64,000 bases of DNA. Source: Saccharopolyspora_D taberi (GTDB lineage: Bacteria; Actinomycetota; Actinomycetes; Mycobacteriales; Pseudonocardiaceae). Under the pieces are notes generated by a model. The model saw nothing but the letters and a program-made list of their open reading frames with translations. It made no database searches and was not told where the DNA came from. Shown in pieces: positions 33,407 through 41,808 of the stretch. The DNA lies in NCBI RefSeq assembly GCF_039534165.1, contig NZ_BAAAUX010000020.1, positions 124,001-188,000 of the forward strand, read 5' to 3'. A program made the translations under genes and the position numbers. How positions within the stretch are numbered: the stretch's first letter is position 1; each line of letters opens with the position of its first letter.

Positions 33407-34486
33407 CTACAGCTGCTCTGTCTCCGCGTAGTCCTGGCCGTCGTCGTAGCCGTTGTCCTCGACCCGGCCCAGACCGCCCACGGTCTCGGTCTCCGAGGAC
33501 CAGCCCTCGGCCGGGTACTCCGCCGCGGCCGCGGACGGGTCGAACCCGGGCGGGCTGTCCTTGAGGGCCAGCCCGAGACCGACCAGCTTCAGCTTGACCT
33601 CGTCGATGGACTTCGCACCGAAGTTGCGGATGTCCAGCAGGTCCGCCTCGCTGCGCGAGACCAGCTCACCGACGGTGTGGATGCCCTCCCGCTTGAGGCA
33701 GTTGTAGGAGCGCACCGTCAGGTCGAGGTCCTCGATCGGCATCGCGTAGGCGGCGATGGTGTCGGCCTCCGCAGGCGACGGACCGATCTCGATGCCCTCG
33801 GCGTCGACGTTGAGCTCGCGCGCGAGCCCGAACAGCTCCACCAGGGTCCGCCCCGCCGAGGCCACCGCGTCGCGCGGCGTGATCGACGGCTTGGTCTCCA
33901 CATCGAGGATGAGCTTGTCGAAGTCCGTGCGCTGCTCGACACGGGTCGCCTCGACCTTGTAGGTCACCTTCAGCACCGGCGAGTAGATCGAGTCGACCGG
34001 GATCCGGCCGATCTCGGCGCCGGTCGCCTTGTTCTGCACGGCGGGCACGTAGCCCCGGCCGCGCTCGACGACCAGCTCGATCTCCAGCTTGCCCTTCCCG
34101 TTCAGGGTGGCGATGTGCAGATCGGGGTTGTGCACGGTGACCCCGGCCGGCGGGACGATGTCGGCCGCGGTGACCTCACCGGGGCCCTGCTTGCGCAGGT
34201 ACATCGTGACCGGCTCGTCCTCCTCGGAGCTGACGACCAGCTCCTTGAGGTTCAGGATGACGTCGGTGACGTCCTCCTTCACGCCCGGGATCGTGGTGAA
34301 CTCGTGCAGCACACCGTCGATGCGCAGGCTGGTGACCGCCGCCCCCGGGATGGACGAGAGCAGGGTGCGCCGGAGGGAGTTGCCGAGGGTGTAGCCGAAG
34401 CCCGGCTCCAGCGGCTCGATGACGAACCGGGAGCGGGTTTCCGCCACGGCCTCTTCGGCCAGTGAAGGTCGCTGGGAGATGAGCAC
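33407..34486 (-). CDS. rpoA: RNA polymerase alpha subunit
   Basis: 359 aa. Dimerising N-terminal domain (LEPGFGYTLGNSLRRTLLSSIPG) and C-terminal helix-hairpin-helix domain that binds DNA UP elements (YNCLKREGIHTVGELVSRSEADLLDIRNFG). A short acidic tail follows. GTG at 34486 has AAGGAA upstream. rpsD lies 142 bp upstream with a strong hairpin in between. Confidence 0.98.
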   Translation of the reverse strand: MLISQRPSLAEEAVAETRSRFVIEPLEPGFGYTLGNSLRRTLLSSIPGAAVTSLRIDGVLHEFTTIPGVKEDVTDVILNLKELVVSSEEDEPVTMYLRKQGPGEVTAADIVPPAGVTVHNPDLHIATLNGKGKLEIELVVERGRGYVPAVQNKATGAEIGRIPVDSIYSPVLKVTYKVEATRVEQRTDFDKLILDVETKPSITPRDAVASAGRTLVELFGLARELNVDAEGIEIGPSPAEADTIAAYAMPIEDLDLTVRSYNCLKREGIHTVGELVSRSEADLLDIRNFGAKSIDEVKLKLVGLGLALKDSPPGFDPSAAAAEYPAEGWSSETETVGGLGRVEDNGYDDGQDYAETEQL

Positions 34487-34593
34487 TTGAGTTTCCTTTC
34501 CTCACGGCGCCCGCTATTTGACGCCGATGGGATGCGTGCCCGCGGTGCGGGCCGGTGACGGCGGAGTCTGCCCACCGCCACCCTCGACTGCCA

Positions 34594-34622
34594 CCGCCGA
34601 CGGCCGCGCGGGCCGTCGGCGG
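34594..34622 (-). promoter_or_regulatory. Hairpin between rpsD and rpoA
   Basis: 12-bp perfect stem (CCGCCGACGGCC and complement) with a 5-base loop, 7 bases after the rpsD stop. Either an attenuator in the alpha operon or a transcript-processing site; no T-run follows. Confidence 0.6.
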
Positions 34623-34628
34623 GAGGCG

Positions 34629-35234
34629 TCACTTCGAGTAGAGCTCGACGATGAGCTGCTCGGTGACCGGAGTGTCGATCTGCGCGCGCTCCGGGCGCTG
34701 GTGCACCAGGATCCGCAGGTTGGACGGAACGACCTGCAGCCACGCCGGAACCGGGCGCTCGCCCAAGGTCTCCTTGGCGATGATGAACGGAGTGGAGCCC
34801 AGCGACTTCGCCTTGACGTCGATGATGTCCCACTTCGACACCTGGAAGCTGGGGATGTTCACCTTCTTGCCGTTGACCGTGAAGTGGCCGTGGCTGACCA
34901 GCTGCCGCGCCATCCGGCGGGTGCGGGCCAGGCCGGCGCGGTACACGACGTTGTCCAGCCGGGACTCCAGCAGCTGCAGCAGGTTGTCACCCGTCTTGCC
35001 GGGACGCCGGTTGGCCTCCTCGTACAGGTTCCGGAACTGCCGCTCCAGCACGCCGTAGGTGAACTTCGCCTTCTGCTTCTCCTGGAGCTGCAGCAGGTAC
35101 TCGGTTTCCTTGATGCGCGCCCGGCCGTGCTGCCCCGGCGGGTAGGGCCGGCGCTCGAACGCCTGGTCGCCACCGACGAGGTCGACCTTGAGACGGCGGG
35201 ACTTGCGGGTCGCGGGACCGGTGTAACGAGCCAT
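34629..35234 (-). CDS. rpsD: 30S ribosomal protein S4
   Basis: 201 aa, the normal size. S4 RNA-binding domain with LESRLDNVVYRAGLARTRRMARQLVSHGH. Lacks the Zn-finger cysteines (C+ or C- variation: this is the C- form at the N-terminus, MARYTGPATRKSRRLKVDLV). S4 represses the alpha operon in E. coli. Confidence 0.97.
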   Translation of the reverse strand: MARYTGPATRKSRRLKVDLVGGDQAFERRPYPPGQHGRARIKETEYLLQLQEKQKAKFTYGVLERQFRNLYEEANRRPGKTGDNLLQLLESRLDNVVYRAGLARTRRMARQLVSHGHFTVNGKKVNIPSFQVSKWDIIDVKAKSLGSTPFIIAKETLGERPVPAWLQVVPSNLRILVHQRPERAQIDTPVTEQLIVELYSK

Positions 35235-35257
35235 CTTCTATCTCTCCCTTCCCGCGA

Positions 35258-35662
35258 TCAGACCCGGCGCCGCTTGGGCGGGCGGCAGCCGTTGTGCGGC
35301 TGCGGGGTCACGTCCTGGATCGTGCCGACCTCGAGGCCGGCGGCCTGCAGCGAGCGGATCGCCGTCTCGCGGCCCGAACCCGGGCCCTTGACGAAGACGT
35401 CGACCTTCTTCATGCCGTGCTCGGCCGCCTTGCGGGCAGCGTTCTCAGCGGCCATCTGCGCGGCGAACGGGGTGGACTTGCGGGAGCCCTTGAACCCGAC
35501 GTGGCCCGCGGAGGCCCAGCTGATCACCGCACCGGTGGGGTCGGTGATCGAAACGATGGTGTTGTTGAACGTGCTCTTGATGTGCGCCTGGCCATGAGCG
35601 ACGTTCTTCTTTTCCTTGCGCCGCACCTTCTTGACGGCACCGGCGCGAGACTTCGGTGGCAT
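35258..35662 (-). CDS. rpsK: 30S ribosomal protein S11
   Basis: 134 aa. Core GPGSGRETAIRSLQAAGLEV and the C-terminus HNGCRPPKRRRV are the family signature. ATG at 35662, 25 bp after rpsM. Confidence 0.97.
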   Translation of the reverse strand: MPPKSRAGAVKKVRRKEKKNVAHGQAHIKSTFNNTIVSITDPTGAVISWASAGHVGFKGSRKSTPFAAQMAAENAARKAAEHGMKKVDVFVKGPGSGRETAIRSLQAAGLEVGTIQDVTPQPHNGCRPPKRRRV

Positions 35663-35687
35663 ATCTGTCGTGGTCTCCTAGCGAGGC

Positions 35688-36065
35688 TTACTTCTTCCCG
35701 GCCTTCTTCTTGCCGGCGACCGTCTTCTTCGGCCCCTTGCGGGTGCGGGCGTTGGTCTTGGTCCGCTGCCCGTGCACCGGGAGGTGACGGCGGTGCCGCA
35801 GCCCCTGGTAGCAGCCGATCTCGATCTTCCGGCGGATGTCGGCCTGGACCTCGCGTCGGAGGTCACCCTCGACCCGGTAGTTCTCGATGGCGTCGCGCAG
35901 CTTCGCGAGCTGCTCGTCGTCGAGGTCCTTCGGGCGGACGTCGGACGAGATGTCCGTGGCCTTCAGGATCTCCTTCGACCGGGTACGGCCGATGCCGTAG
36001 ATGTAGGTCAGCGCGATCTCCAGCCGCTTCTCGCGGGGGAGGTCGACGCCGGCGAGCCGTGCCAT
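35688..36065 (-). CDS. rpsM: 30S ribosomal protein S13
   Basis: 125 aa. Begins ARLAGVDLPREKRLEIALTYIYGIG; basic C-terminus GKKKAGKK reaches the P site. ATG at 36065. A 189-nt structured spacer separates it from rpmJ. Confidence 0.97.
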   Translation of the reverse strand: MARLAGVDLPREKRLEIALTYIYGIGRTRSKEILKATDISSDVRPKDLDDEQLAKLRDAIENYRVEGDLRREVQADIRRKIEIGCYQGLRHRRHLPVHGQRTKTNARTRKGPKKTVAGKKKAGKK

Positions 36066-36254
36066 ACGGCAGGTCTCCTTCGTTGTCGCTCCAGGTCTGC
36101 TCCCTCACCATCCCCGCACCGGGTGCTGCTCGCACCCGCTGCGGAGCCCCGGCCTGGATCCGGGGGTCGGCCCGTCCGCGCGTGGACGGGCAGGTCGAAA
36201 GGGAGTTCCTTCACTTGTGCCTGCGTTCGCGGTGCCCGGCACCGCGTTCCGCGA
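36066..36254 (-). promoter_or_regulatory. Structured spacer between rpmJ and rpsM
   Basis: 189 nt with two hairpins: CCCCGG/CCGGGG (about 36147-36165) and an 8-bp GCCCGTCC stem (36170-36177 with 36184-36191). May be an attenuator or hold an internal promoter; no clear promoter was found. Confidence 0.45.
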
Positions 36255-36368
36255 TCAGCCCTGGCGCTGCTTGTGGCGCTGGTTGTCGCAGATGACCAGG
36301 ACTCGCCCGTGACGGCGGATGACCTGGCACTTGTCGCAGATTCGCTTCACACTCGGCTGGACCTTCAC
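36255..36368 (-). CDS. rpmJ: 50S ribosomal protein L36
   Basis: 37 aa with GTG start at 36368 (MKVQPSVKRICDKC). The four Zn ligands C-x2-C-x12-C-x4-H are present. Sits between infA and rpsM as usual. Confidence 0.96.
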   Translation of the reverse strand: MKVQPSVKRICDKCQVIRRHGRVLVICDNQRHKQRQG

Positions 36369-36420
36369 GGTCGTGCTCTCCTGCTCGGACGCGTGTCCGG
36401 TCTCCCGGACACCGTGGAGG

Positions 36421-36642
36421 TCACTTGTAGCGGTAGACGATGCGCCCACGGGAAAGGTCGTAGGGCGAGAGCTCCACAACGACCCGGTCCTCGGGCAGGA
36501 TGCGGATGTAGTGCTGACGCATCTTGCCACTGATGTGTGCGAGGACCTTGTGCCCGTTCTCCAACTCGACTCGGAACATCGCGTTGGGGAGCGGCTCGAT
36601 CACGCGACCCTCGACCTCAATGGCCCCGTCCTTCTTGCCCAT
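36421..36642 (-). CDS. infA: Translation initiation factor IF-1
   Basis: 73 aa S1-like OB fold: MGKKDGAIEVEGRVIE, then ELENGHKVLAHISGKMR and VVVELSPYDLSRGRI. ATG at 36642; GGAGG is only 2 bases away, which is short, but the start is fixed by the family N-terminus. First gene of the alpha operon. Confidence 0.97.
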   Translation of the reverse strand: MGKKDGAIEVEGRVIEPLPNAMFRVELENGHKVLAHISGKMRQHYIRILPEDRVVVELSPYDLSRGRIVYRYK

Positions 36643-37054
36643 GTCCTCCGCGTTTCGTGACGGTGACGGTTTGTCGGCAGCGCTGCGGACAGGGCTGCCG
36701 GTACCGCAGCGCCGGGTACCCGGAGCGGCGGCGGGCACACCACTACCTCGGTTCGAGGAGCCGGGGTAACGTGCCACCGGAAACGATCAGCCGTCCGGGC
36801 GGGGTCGACGAGGACCCGATCCGATCGGCGCAGTCCCTGTGAGCACAAGGCACGACGAACCGACGCAGCCAGTGCGCCGTTGCTCCACTGTACGCGGGCC
36901 GGGAATCGGCCTCCACATCGGGGCAGGTCACGCGCGGAGCGCCGGCCCTGCCACGGCGCGCCCCCGACGGCGGTTGCGACCGCACAACGCTGCTCACTAC
37001 GTTCGAAATCACGTCGCCTGCGGGGCCGTTCGGCCCGATCCAACGAGGAGAACC
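36643..37054. promoter_or_regulatory. Divergent region infA / methyltransferase
   Basis: 412 bp. Towards infA: -10 TACAGT (36887-36892, minus strand) with TGGAGG 17 bases upstream, leaving a leader of about 240 nt. Towards the methyltransferase: TTGCGA (36974-36979), 18-bp spacer, TACGTT (36998-37003), a leader of about 45 nt. No gene is seen in it. Confidence 0.5.
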
Positions 37055-37717
37055 GTGACCACCCACCAGGACCATCGCCGTCAGGAAGCCGCGAAACCCC
37101 TGCGCAGCAGGGCTGCCACCGGCGCGGCGACGATGTTCACCGAGTACCGCACCTTCTTCGCGACCGCCGTCCGCAACCCGCGGATGGTCGGTGCCGCCAC
37201 TCCCACCTCGGCCGCGGTCGCGGCGACCGTCGCGCAGGTCGTGCCCACCACGGGCACCCCGGTCGTGGTCGAGCTCGGCCCCGGCACCGGCTCGCTGAGC
37301 AACGGCATCCGCGAGCGGCTGCCCGCGGGCGCCCGGCACATCGGCATCGAACTGGGCGCGGACCTCGCCGAACACCTGCGCGAGCACAAGCCCTGGATGG
37401 AGGTCATCCACGGCAACGCGGGCGACCTGCTCTCGCTGCTCGACGAGCGCGGCATCGGCAAGGTGGACGCGGTGATCAGCAGCATCCCGTGGTCGCTGCT
37501 GCCCGACGAGGAGCAGGACCACATCCTCAAGCAGACGACCGAAGCCCTGGCGCCGAACGCGGCGTTCACCGCACTCACCTACCTGCCCGCCGACCGGACC
37601 GCGGGCGGACGCCGCTTCCGGGTCCGGCTCGCCGAGACGTTCGACGAGGTCCTCACCCACACCACCTGGCGCAACCTGCCGCCGATCCTGCACTACCTGT
37701 GCCGACGGCCCTTCTGA
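37055..37717 (+). CDS. Class I SAM-dependent methyltransferase (1 of a pair)
   Basis: 220 aa. Residues 1-40 are a helical lead-in (TMFTEYRTFFATAVRNPRMVGAATPTS), then the Rossmann methyltransferase fold with motif I VVVELGPGTGSLS, motif II IGIELG and a motif IV-like SSIPWSLLP. The SxIPW motif resembles that of phospholipid N-methyltransferases and KsgA-like enzymes; substrate not known. GTG at 37055 has GAGGAG 4-5 bases upstream. Inserted, in opposite orientation, between infA and map. Confidence 0.82.
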   Translation: MTTHQDHRRQEAAKPLRSRAATGAATMFTEYRTFFATAVRNPRMVGAATPTSAAVAATVAQVVPTTGTPVVVELGPGTGSLSNGIRERLPAGARHIGIELGADLAEHLREHKPWMEVIHGNAGDLLSLLDERGIGKVDAVISSIPWSLLPDEEQDHILKQTTEALAPNAAFTALTYLPADRTAGGRRFRVRLAETFDEVLTHTTWRNLPPILHYLCRRPF

Positions 37718-37772
37718 CCGCCCGGAACCGCTTCAGGTGAACACTCGGGTGACCTGCGTGATCACGCCGCGC

Positions 37773-37802
37773 GTGCGGTAGCCGAACCGCTACCGTCGCA
37801 CT
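37773..37802. promoter_or_regulatory. Imperfect palindrome before the second methyltransferase
   Basis: GTGCGGTAGC-CGAACC-GCTACCG-T-CGCAC: a 10-bp stem with one bulge, 27 bases before the GTG at 37829. Contains TACCGT, a possible -10. Could be an operator or a terminator of the first gene. Confidence 0.45.
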
Positions 37803-37828
37803 GCGGTTCCGACAGGCAGGAGCATCCA

Positions 37829-38452
37829 GTGAGCACGCGCACCAAGCTGCACGAGTACGCGACCTTCGTGGCGCGCGCCGTGCGGAAGCCCTCGACGGTG
37901 GGTGCGGTCCTGCCGACCTCCCGGCACGTCGCGAAGGCCGTCTCGGTCGTCGTCCCGTCCGCGGGCAACCCGGTCGTGCTCGAACTCGGTCCCGGCACCG
38001 GCGCGCTCAGCGGCGCGATCCGGGACCGGCTGCCGGAAGGCGGCAGGCACCTCGCGGTGGAGATCGACCCGGTGATGGTCGGCTACCTGCGGCGCACCAA
38101 GCCGTGGCTGGAGGTCATCGAGGGCGACGCCGCGGACCTGCGCAAGCTGCTCGCGGAAGCCGGGGTCACCCGGGTCGACGCCGTCATCAGCAGCATCCCG
38201 TGGACGCTCCTGCCCCCGCGGACCCAGCGGCAACTGCTCGCAGAGGCGGGGGCCGCGCTGAAACCGGACGGGGTGTTCACGTCCGTCACCTACCTGACGA
38301 CGCTCTGGCGCGCCGCCACCCGTGAGTTCATCCGGAACCTCGACGAGACGTTCGACGAGGTGCTGCCGCGCAGCACGGTGTGGCGGAACGTGCCGCCGAC
38401 CCGCGTCTACGTCTGCCGCAGGCCGCGGGACCTCAGTCCTCGGCCTGCGTGA
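37829..38452 (+). CDS. Class I SAM-dependent methyltransferase (2 of a pair)
   Basis: 207 aa, clearly paralogous to the preceding gene: YATFVARAVRKPSTVGAVLPTS, motif I VVLELGPGTGALSGAIRDRLP, SSIPWTLLP, and an end FDEVLPRSTVWRNVPPTRVYVCRRP. GTG at 37829 has AGGAG 7 bases upstream. Its last 20 bp overlap the 3' end of the convergent map gene, so the two cannot both have a terminator in between. Substrate unknown; phospholipid or small-molecule methylation is a guess. Confidence 0.82.
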   Translation: MSTRTKLHEYATFVARAVRKPSTVGAVLPTSRHVAKAVSVVVPSAGNPVVLELGPGTGALSGAIRDRLPEGGRHLAVEIDPVMVGYLRRTKPWLEVIEGDAADLRKLLAEAGVTRVDAVISSIPWTLLPPRTQRQLLAEAGAALKPDGVFTSVTYLTTLWRAATREFIRNLDETFDEVLPRSTVWRNVPPTRVYVCRRPRDLSPRPA

Positions 38453-39233
38453 GCACCCAGGGACCGTCCTCGGTGATCGCGACGGTGTGCTCCCAGTGCG
38501 AGGCGCGGGAGCCGTCGAGCGTCACCACGGTCCACTCGTCCTCGAGCTCCTCGGTGTCGGTGGTGCCGAGCGTGAGCATCGGCTCCACCGCGATGGCCAT
38601 CCCGACCTTGAGCTTCGGGCCCTTGCCCGGCTTGCCGAGGTTTGGCAGGAACGGCGCCATGTGCATCTCGGTGCCGATGCCGTGCCCGCCGTACTCCTCG
38701 ATGATCCCGTAGTCGATGCCGTCGGCCGCGGCGGACGCCCGCGCCGACTGCTCGATCGCGTGCGAGATGTCGGAGAGCCGGTTGCCCGCCCGCACCTGCT
38801 CGATGCCGGCCCACATCGACTTCTTGGTCGCCTCCGACAGCGCCGCGTCGCGCTCCCCGATAGACCCGACCGCCACGGTCACCGCGGAGTCGCCGTGCCA
38901 GCCGTCGAGGATCGCGCCGCAGTCGACCGACAGCAGGTCGCCGTCGGAGAGGACCTCGTCGCGGGAGGGGATCCCGTGCACCACCTTCTCGTTCACCGAC
39001 GCGCAGATCGACGCCGGGAACCCGTGGTAGCCCTTGAAGGAAGGCACCGCGCCCGCGTCCCGGATGACCTGCTCGGCGACCTCGTCCAGCTCCCCGGTGC
39101 TGGCACCGGGGACCGCCTTCGCGGTCACCGCGGCCAGTGCGCGCGCCACGACCAGCCCGGCCGCGCGCATCGCCTGGATCTCACCCGTGGACTTGAGCTC
39201 GATGCCCTTCCCCCGCCGCAACAACGCATCCAC
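38433..39233 (-). CDS. map: Methionine aminopeptidase, type I
   Basis: 266 aa, removes N-terminal Met. Metal ligands are all present: Asp in VDCGAILDGWHGD (two), His in GGHGIGTEMH, Glu in AVEPMLTLG and Glu in WEHTVAI. GTG at 39233. It lies 8 bp after adk, the usual secY-adk-map order, and its 3' end overlaps the opposing methyltransferase by 20 bp. Confidence 0.96.
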   Translation of the reverse strand: MDALLRRGKGIELKSTGEIQAMRAAGLVVARALAAVTAKAVPGASTGELDEVAEQVIRDAGAVPSFKGYHGFPASICASVNEKVVHGIPSRDEVLSDGDLLSVDCGAILDGWHGDSAVTVAVGSIGERDAALSEATKKSMWAGIEQVRAGNRLSDISHAIEQSARASAAADGIDYGIIEEYGGHGIGTEMHMAPFLPNLGKPGKGPKLKVGMAIAVEPMLTLGTTDTEELEDEWTVVTLDGSRASHWEHTVAITEDGPWVLTQAED

Positions 39234-39241
39234 CCTCGTGC

Positions 39242-39793
39242 TCAGGCCGCGGCGCGCAGCGCCTTGAGCGCGCGCTCGCTGATGTCCTCGATCGAACCGA
39301 CGGCGTCGATCCGGATCAGCTTGTCCTTGTAGTAGTCCAGCAGCGGCGCGGTCTCGGACTCGTAGACCTGCAGGCGGCGCCGGATGATGTCCTCGGTGTC
39401 GTCGGCCCGGCCGCGCCCGAGCAGGCGCTTGACCAGCTCCTCCTCCGGCACGTCGAACTGCAGCACCGCGGTCACCCCGGTGCCCTTCTCGGCGAGGGAC
39501 CTGGCCAGCACGTCGGCCTGCCCGGTGTGGCGCGGGAACCCGTCGAGGACGAACCCGTTGCGCGCGTCGGAGTCCTCCAGCCGCTCCAGCACCATCTCGT
39601 TGGTGATCGAGTCGGGGACCAGCTCGCCCGCGTCCAGGTAGCGCTTGGCCTCCTGGCCGAGTTCGGTGTTGTTGCCGATGTGGAACCGGAACAGGTCACC
39701 GCTGGAGATGTGCGGCACCGAGAGCTGCTCGCTGAGCACGGCCGCTTGGGTTCCCTTGCCCGCACCCGGCGGGCCGACGAGAATCAATCGCAC
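39242..39793 (-). CDS. adk: Adenylate kinase
   Basis: 183 aa, the short actinobacterial form lacking the zinc LID insertion. P-loop GPPGAGKGT (7-15), LDGFPR and GRGRADDTEDIIRRR. GTG at 39793 (MRLILVG) matches family N-termini; the TTG at 39796 is better spaced from GGAGG and cannot be excluded. Balances AMP, ADP and ATP. Confidence 0.96.
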   Translation of the reverse strand: MRLILVGPPGAGKGTQAAVLSEQLSVPHISSGDLFRFHIGNNTELGQEAKRYLDAGELVPDSITNEMVLERLEDSDARNGFVLDGFPRHTGQADVLARSLAEKGTGVTAVLQFDVPEEELVKRLLGRGRADDTEDIIRRRLQVYESETAPLLDYYKDKLIRIDAVGSIEDISERALKALRAAA

Positions 39794-39796
39794 CAA

Positions 39797-40094
39797 GGGT
39801 CTGCCTCCGAATCAATCTGGTGGCTCCGACGCCACCCTCGCCGAGCGCTGACGGGTACCCGGCACAGCTGTCCCCGAGAGACCGGTCTGTCACCGAGCGA
39901 CGGCACCACAGTCCAGCCCCACACTCTACGTAAGCGCCCCCGCCCCCAGGACGGGCCCTCAGGCCTGGGTTCTCAGACCTGCGGTTTCCCAGGCCCGGGT
40001 TCTCGGGCCCAGGTTCTCGGGCCCGGGGTTTCTCGGGCCTGGCTTTCTCGGGCCTGGGGTCCTGGCGAGCACCGCAGGGTACCGACCGTCCAGT
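39797..40094. other. Gap between secY and adk
   Basis: 298 bp with a tandem repeat (39961-40075) and, nearer adk, a -10-like TAGAGT (39923-39928, minus strand) without a good -35. No gene is seen. Confidence 0.6.
39961..40075. repeat. Seven imperfect 14-16-bp tandem repeats
   Basis: Seven units of consensus GGGCCyrGGTTTCTC follow each other directly (first unit AGGCCTGGGTTCTC). Many units contain the palindrome GGGCCC, so the tract can fold in many ways. It starts about 20 bases past the secY stop, on the adk side. Confidence 0.8.
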
Positions 40095-41408
40095 CTAGCG
40101 GAGGAAACCCTCGTACCTGCGTTGCGTGAGCTGGCTCTCGATCTGCTTCACGGTGTCCAGACCGACGTTGACCATGATCAGCACCGCGGTACCGCCGAAC
40201 GGGAAGTTCTGGTTCTGCCCCTGACCACCGGTCAGGCCGAGGAAGAAGTTCGGCAGGATCGCGATGATGCCCAGGTACAGCGAGCCGGGCAGGGTGATCC
40301 GGGACAGCACGAAGTTCAGGTACTCGGCGGTCGGCCGCCCCGGGCGGATGCCCGGGATGAAACCGCCGAACTTCTTCATGTCGTCCGCCCGCTCCTCCGG
40401 GTTGAACGTGATCGACACGTAGAAGTACGCGAAGAAGATGATCATCGCCATGTACAGCAGGATGTGCACCCAGCTGGACGGGTCGACGATGTAGGTCTGG
40501 ATGAACTGCGCCCACCAGGAGTTCTGGTTGCCCGCGAGCTGGCCGAGCAGCTGCGGCAGGTACAGCAGCGAGGATCCGAAGATGACCGGGATGACACCGG
40601 CCTGGTTGACCTTCAGCGGGAGGTAGGTCGAGGTCCCGCCGTACATCCGGCGGCCGATCATCCGCTTGGCGTACTGCACCGGGATCCGGCGCTGCGCCTG
40701 CTCGATGAAGACCACCGTCGCGATGATCGCGACCGCGAAGGCGCAGACGACCGCGAAGACCAGCGGGCCGTGGGAGGTCAGGATGTTGCCGCCCTCGGCC
40801 GGGATCCGGGCCGCGATCGAGGCGAAGATCAGCAGCGACATGCCGTTGCCGATGCCGCGCTCGGTGATCAGCTCGCCCATCCACATCAGCAGCGCCGCAC
40901 CCGCGGTCATCACGACGACGATGGTGACCAGGTTGAGCACCGACTCGTCCGGGATGACCGGGACCGAGCAGCCCTGGAAGAGGTTGCCGCGCACGGCGAG
41001 CGCCACCACACCGGTCGCCTGCAGGACGCCCAGGGCGATCGTCAGGTACCGGGTGTACTGCGTCAGCTTCGCCTGGCCCGCCTGGCCTTCCTTCTTCAGC
41101 TGCTCGAAGCGCGGGATGACCACCTGCAACAGCTGGATGATGATGCTGGAGGTGATGTAGGGCATGATCCCCAGCGACAGCACGGAGAGCTGGAGCAGGG
41201 CCCCGCCGCTGAACAGGTTCAGCAGGGAGTAGACGCTTTGGCTGCCGCTGCCCTGGATCTGCTGGATGCACTGCTGGATGTTCGGGTACGACACCCCGGG
41301 AGCGGGGATCGTGGCGCCGAGCCGGTACAGCACGACCAGGCCCAGGGTGAACAGGATCTTGCGGCGCAGGTCCGGCGTCGCCAGAGCCGAGCGGAAGGCG
41401 CCGAGCAC
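40095..41408 (-). CDS. secY: Protein translocase subunit SecY
   Basis: 437 aa, ten transmembrane helices of the Sec channel. Family hallmarks: GIMPYITSSIIIQLL, ITERGIGNGMSLLIF, and cytosolic loops with GIRPGRPTAEYL. GTG at 41408 has AGGAGG 5 bases upstream. Separated from rplO by 400 bp and a terminator, so secY-adk-map may be transcribed from its own promoter. Confidence 0.98.
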   Translation of the reverse strand: MLGAFRSALATPDLRRKILFTLGLVVLYRLGATIPAPGVSYPNIQQCIQQIQGSGSQSVYSLLNLFSGGALLQLSVLSLGIMPYITSSIIIQLLQVVIPRFEQLKKEGQAGQAKLTQYTRYLTIALGVLQATGVVALAVRGNLFQGCSVPVIPDESVLNLVTIVVVMTAGAALLMWMGELITERGIGNGMSLLIFASIAARIPAEGGNILTSHGPLVFAVVCAFAVAIIATVVFIEQAQRRIPVQYAKRMIGRRMYGGTSTYLPLKVNQAGVIPVIFGSSLLYLPQLLGQLAGNQNSWWAQFIQTYIVDPSSWVHILLYMAMIIFFAYFYVSITFNPEERADDMKKFGGFIPGIRPGRPTAEYLNFVLSRITLPGSLYLGIIAILPNFFLGLTGGQGQNQNFPFGGTAVLIMVNVGLDTVKQIESQLTQRRYEGFLR

Positions 41409-41760
41409 GCGAACCTCCTGTACGCGAGCCGGTCGGGACCGTGCCCCGGAGTGCGGGGATGCCCCCGCACCGGCAGGGACGGTGGCCGGCTTCCAGCGCC
41501 GGCACAGCGGGAAACTCTCATGCGCCGCCGTGCCCGCACGACGCCGCGACGGCGACTCTAGCAGGCTGTCGGGCCGACACGGTCGGCGACCGACAGCTCA
41601 CCGGTGATCAACGCTTCGCTCTCGGCGAACCGAGCAGAACCCCTTGCACCGCTTGGACCTGCGGCGCATCGCAACAACGGGTGATCTTGGGCCGAACCCG
41701 GTCCCCGAACCGGTTACCGGCACCCGCGGCACCGGTCCGCCGCACGTGGCACAAATGCGC
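41409..41760 (-). promoter_or_regulatory. Leader/promoter region of secY
   Basis: 352 bp without a gene. TAGAGT (41555-41560, minus strand) is a -10 candidate, with no clear -35. The stretch next to secY is high in GC and has no recognisable structure. Confidence 0.35.
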
Positions 41761-41794
41761 CAGGGCCGGCCGACCCGGAGGTCGACCGGCCCTG
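41761..41794 (-). terminator. rplO terminator
   Basis: 9-bp stem CAGGGCCGG/CCGGCCCTG enclosing CGACC/GGTCG, 14 bases past the rplO stop. Ends the spc operon before secY. Confidence 0.8.
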
Positions 41795-41808
41795 TTCGCG
41801 AAGCGCCG

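Noticed and set aside
39961..40075. CRISPR array in the secY-adk gap
   Set aside because: Units are 14-16 bp, adjoin directly with no spacers, and there are no cas genes.
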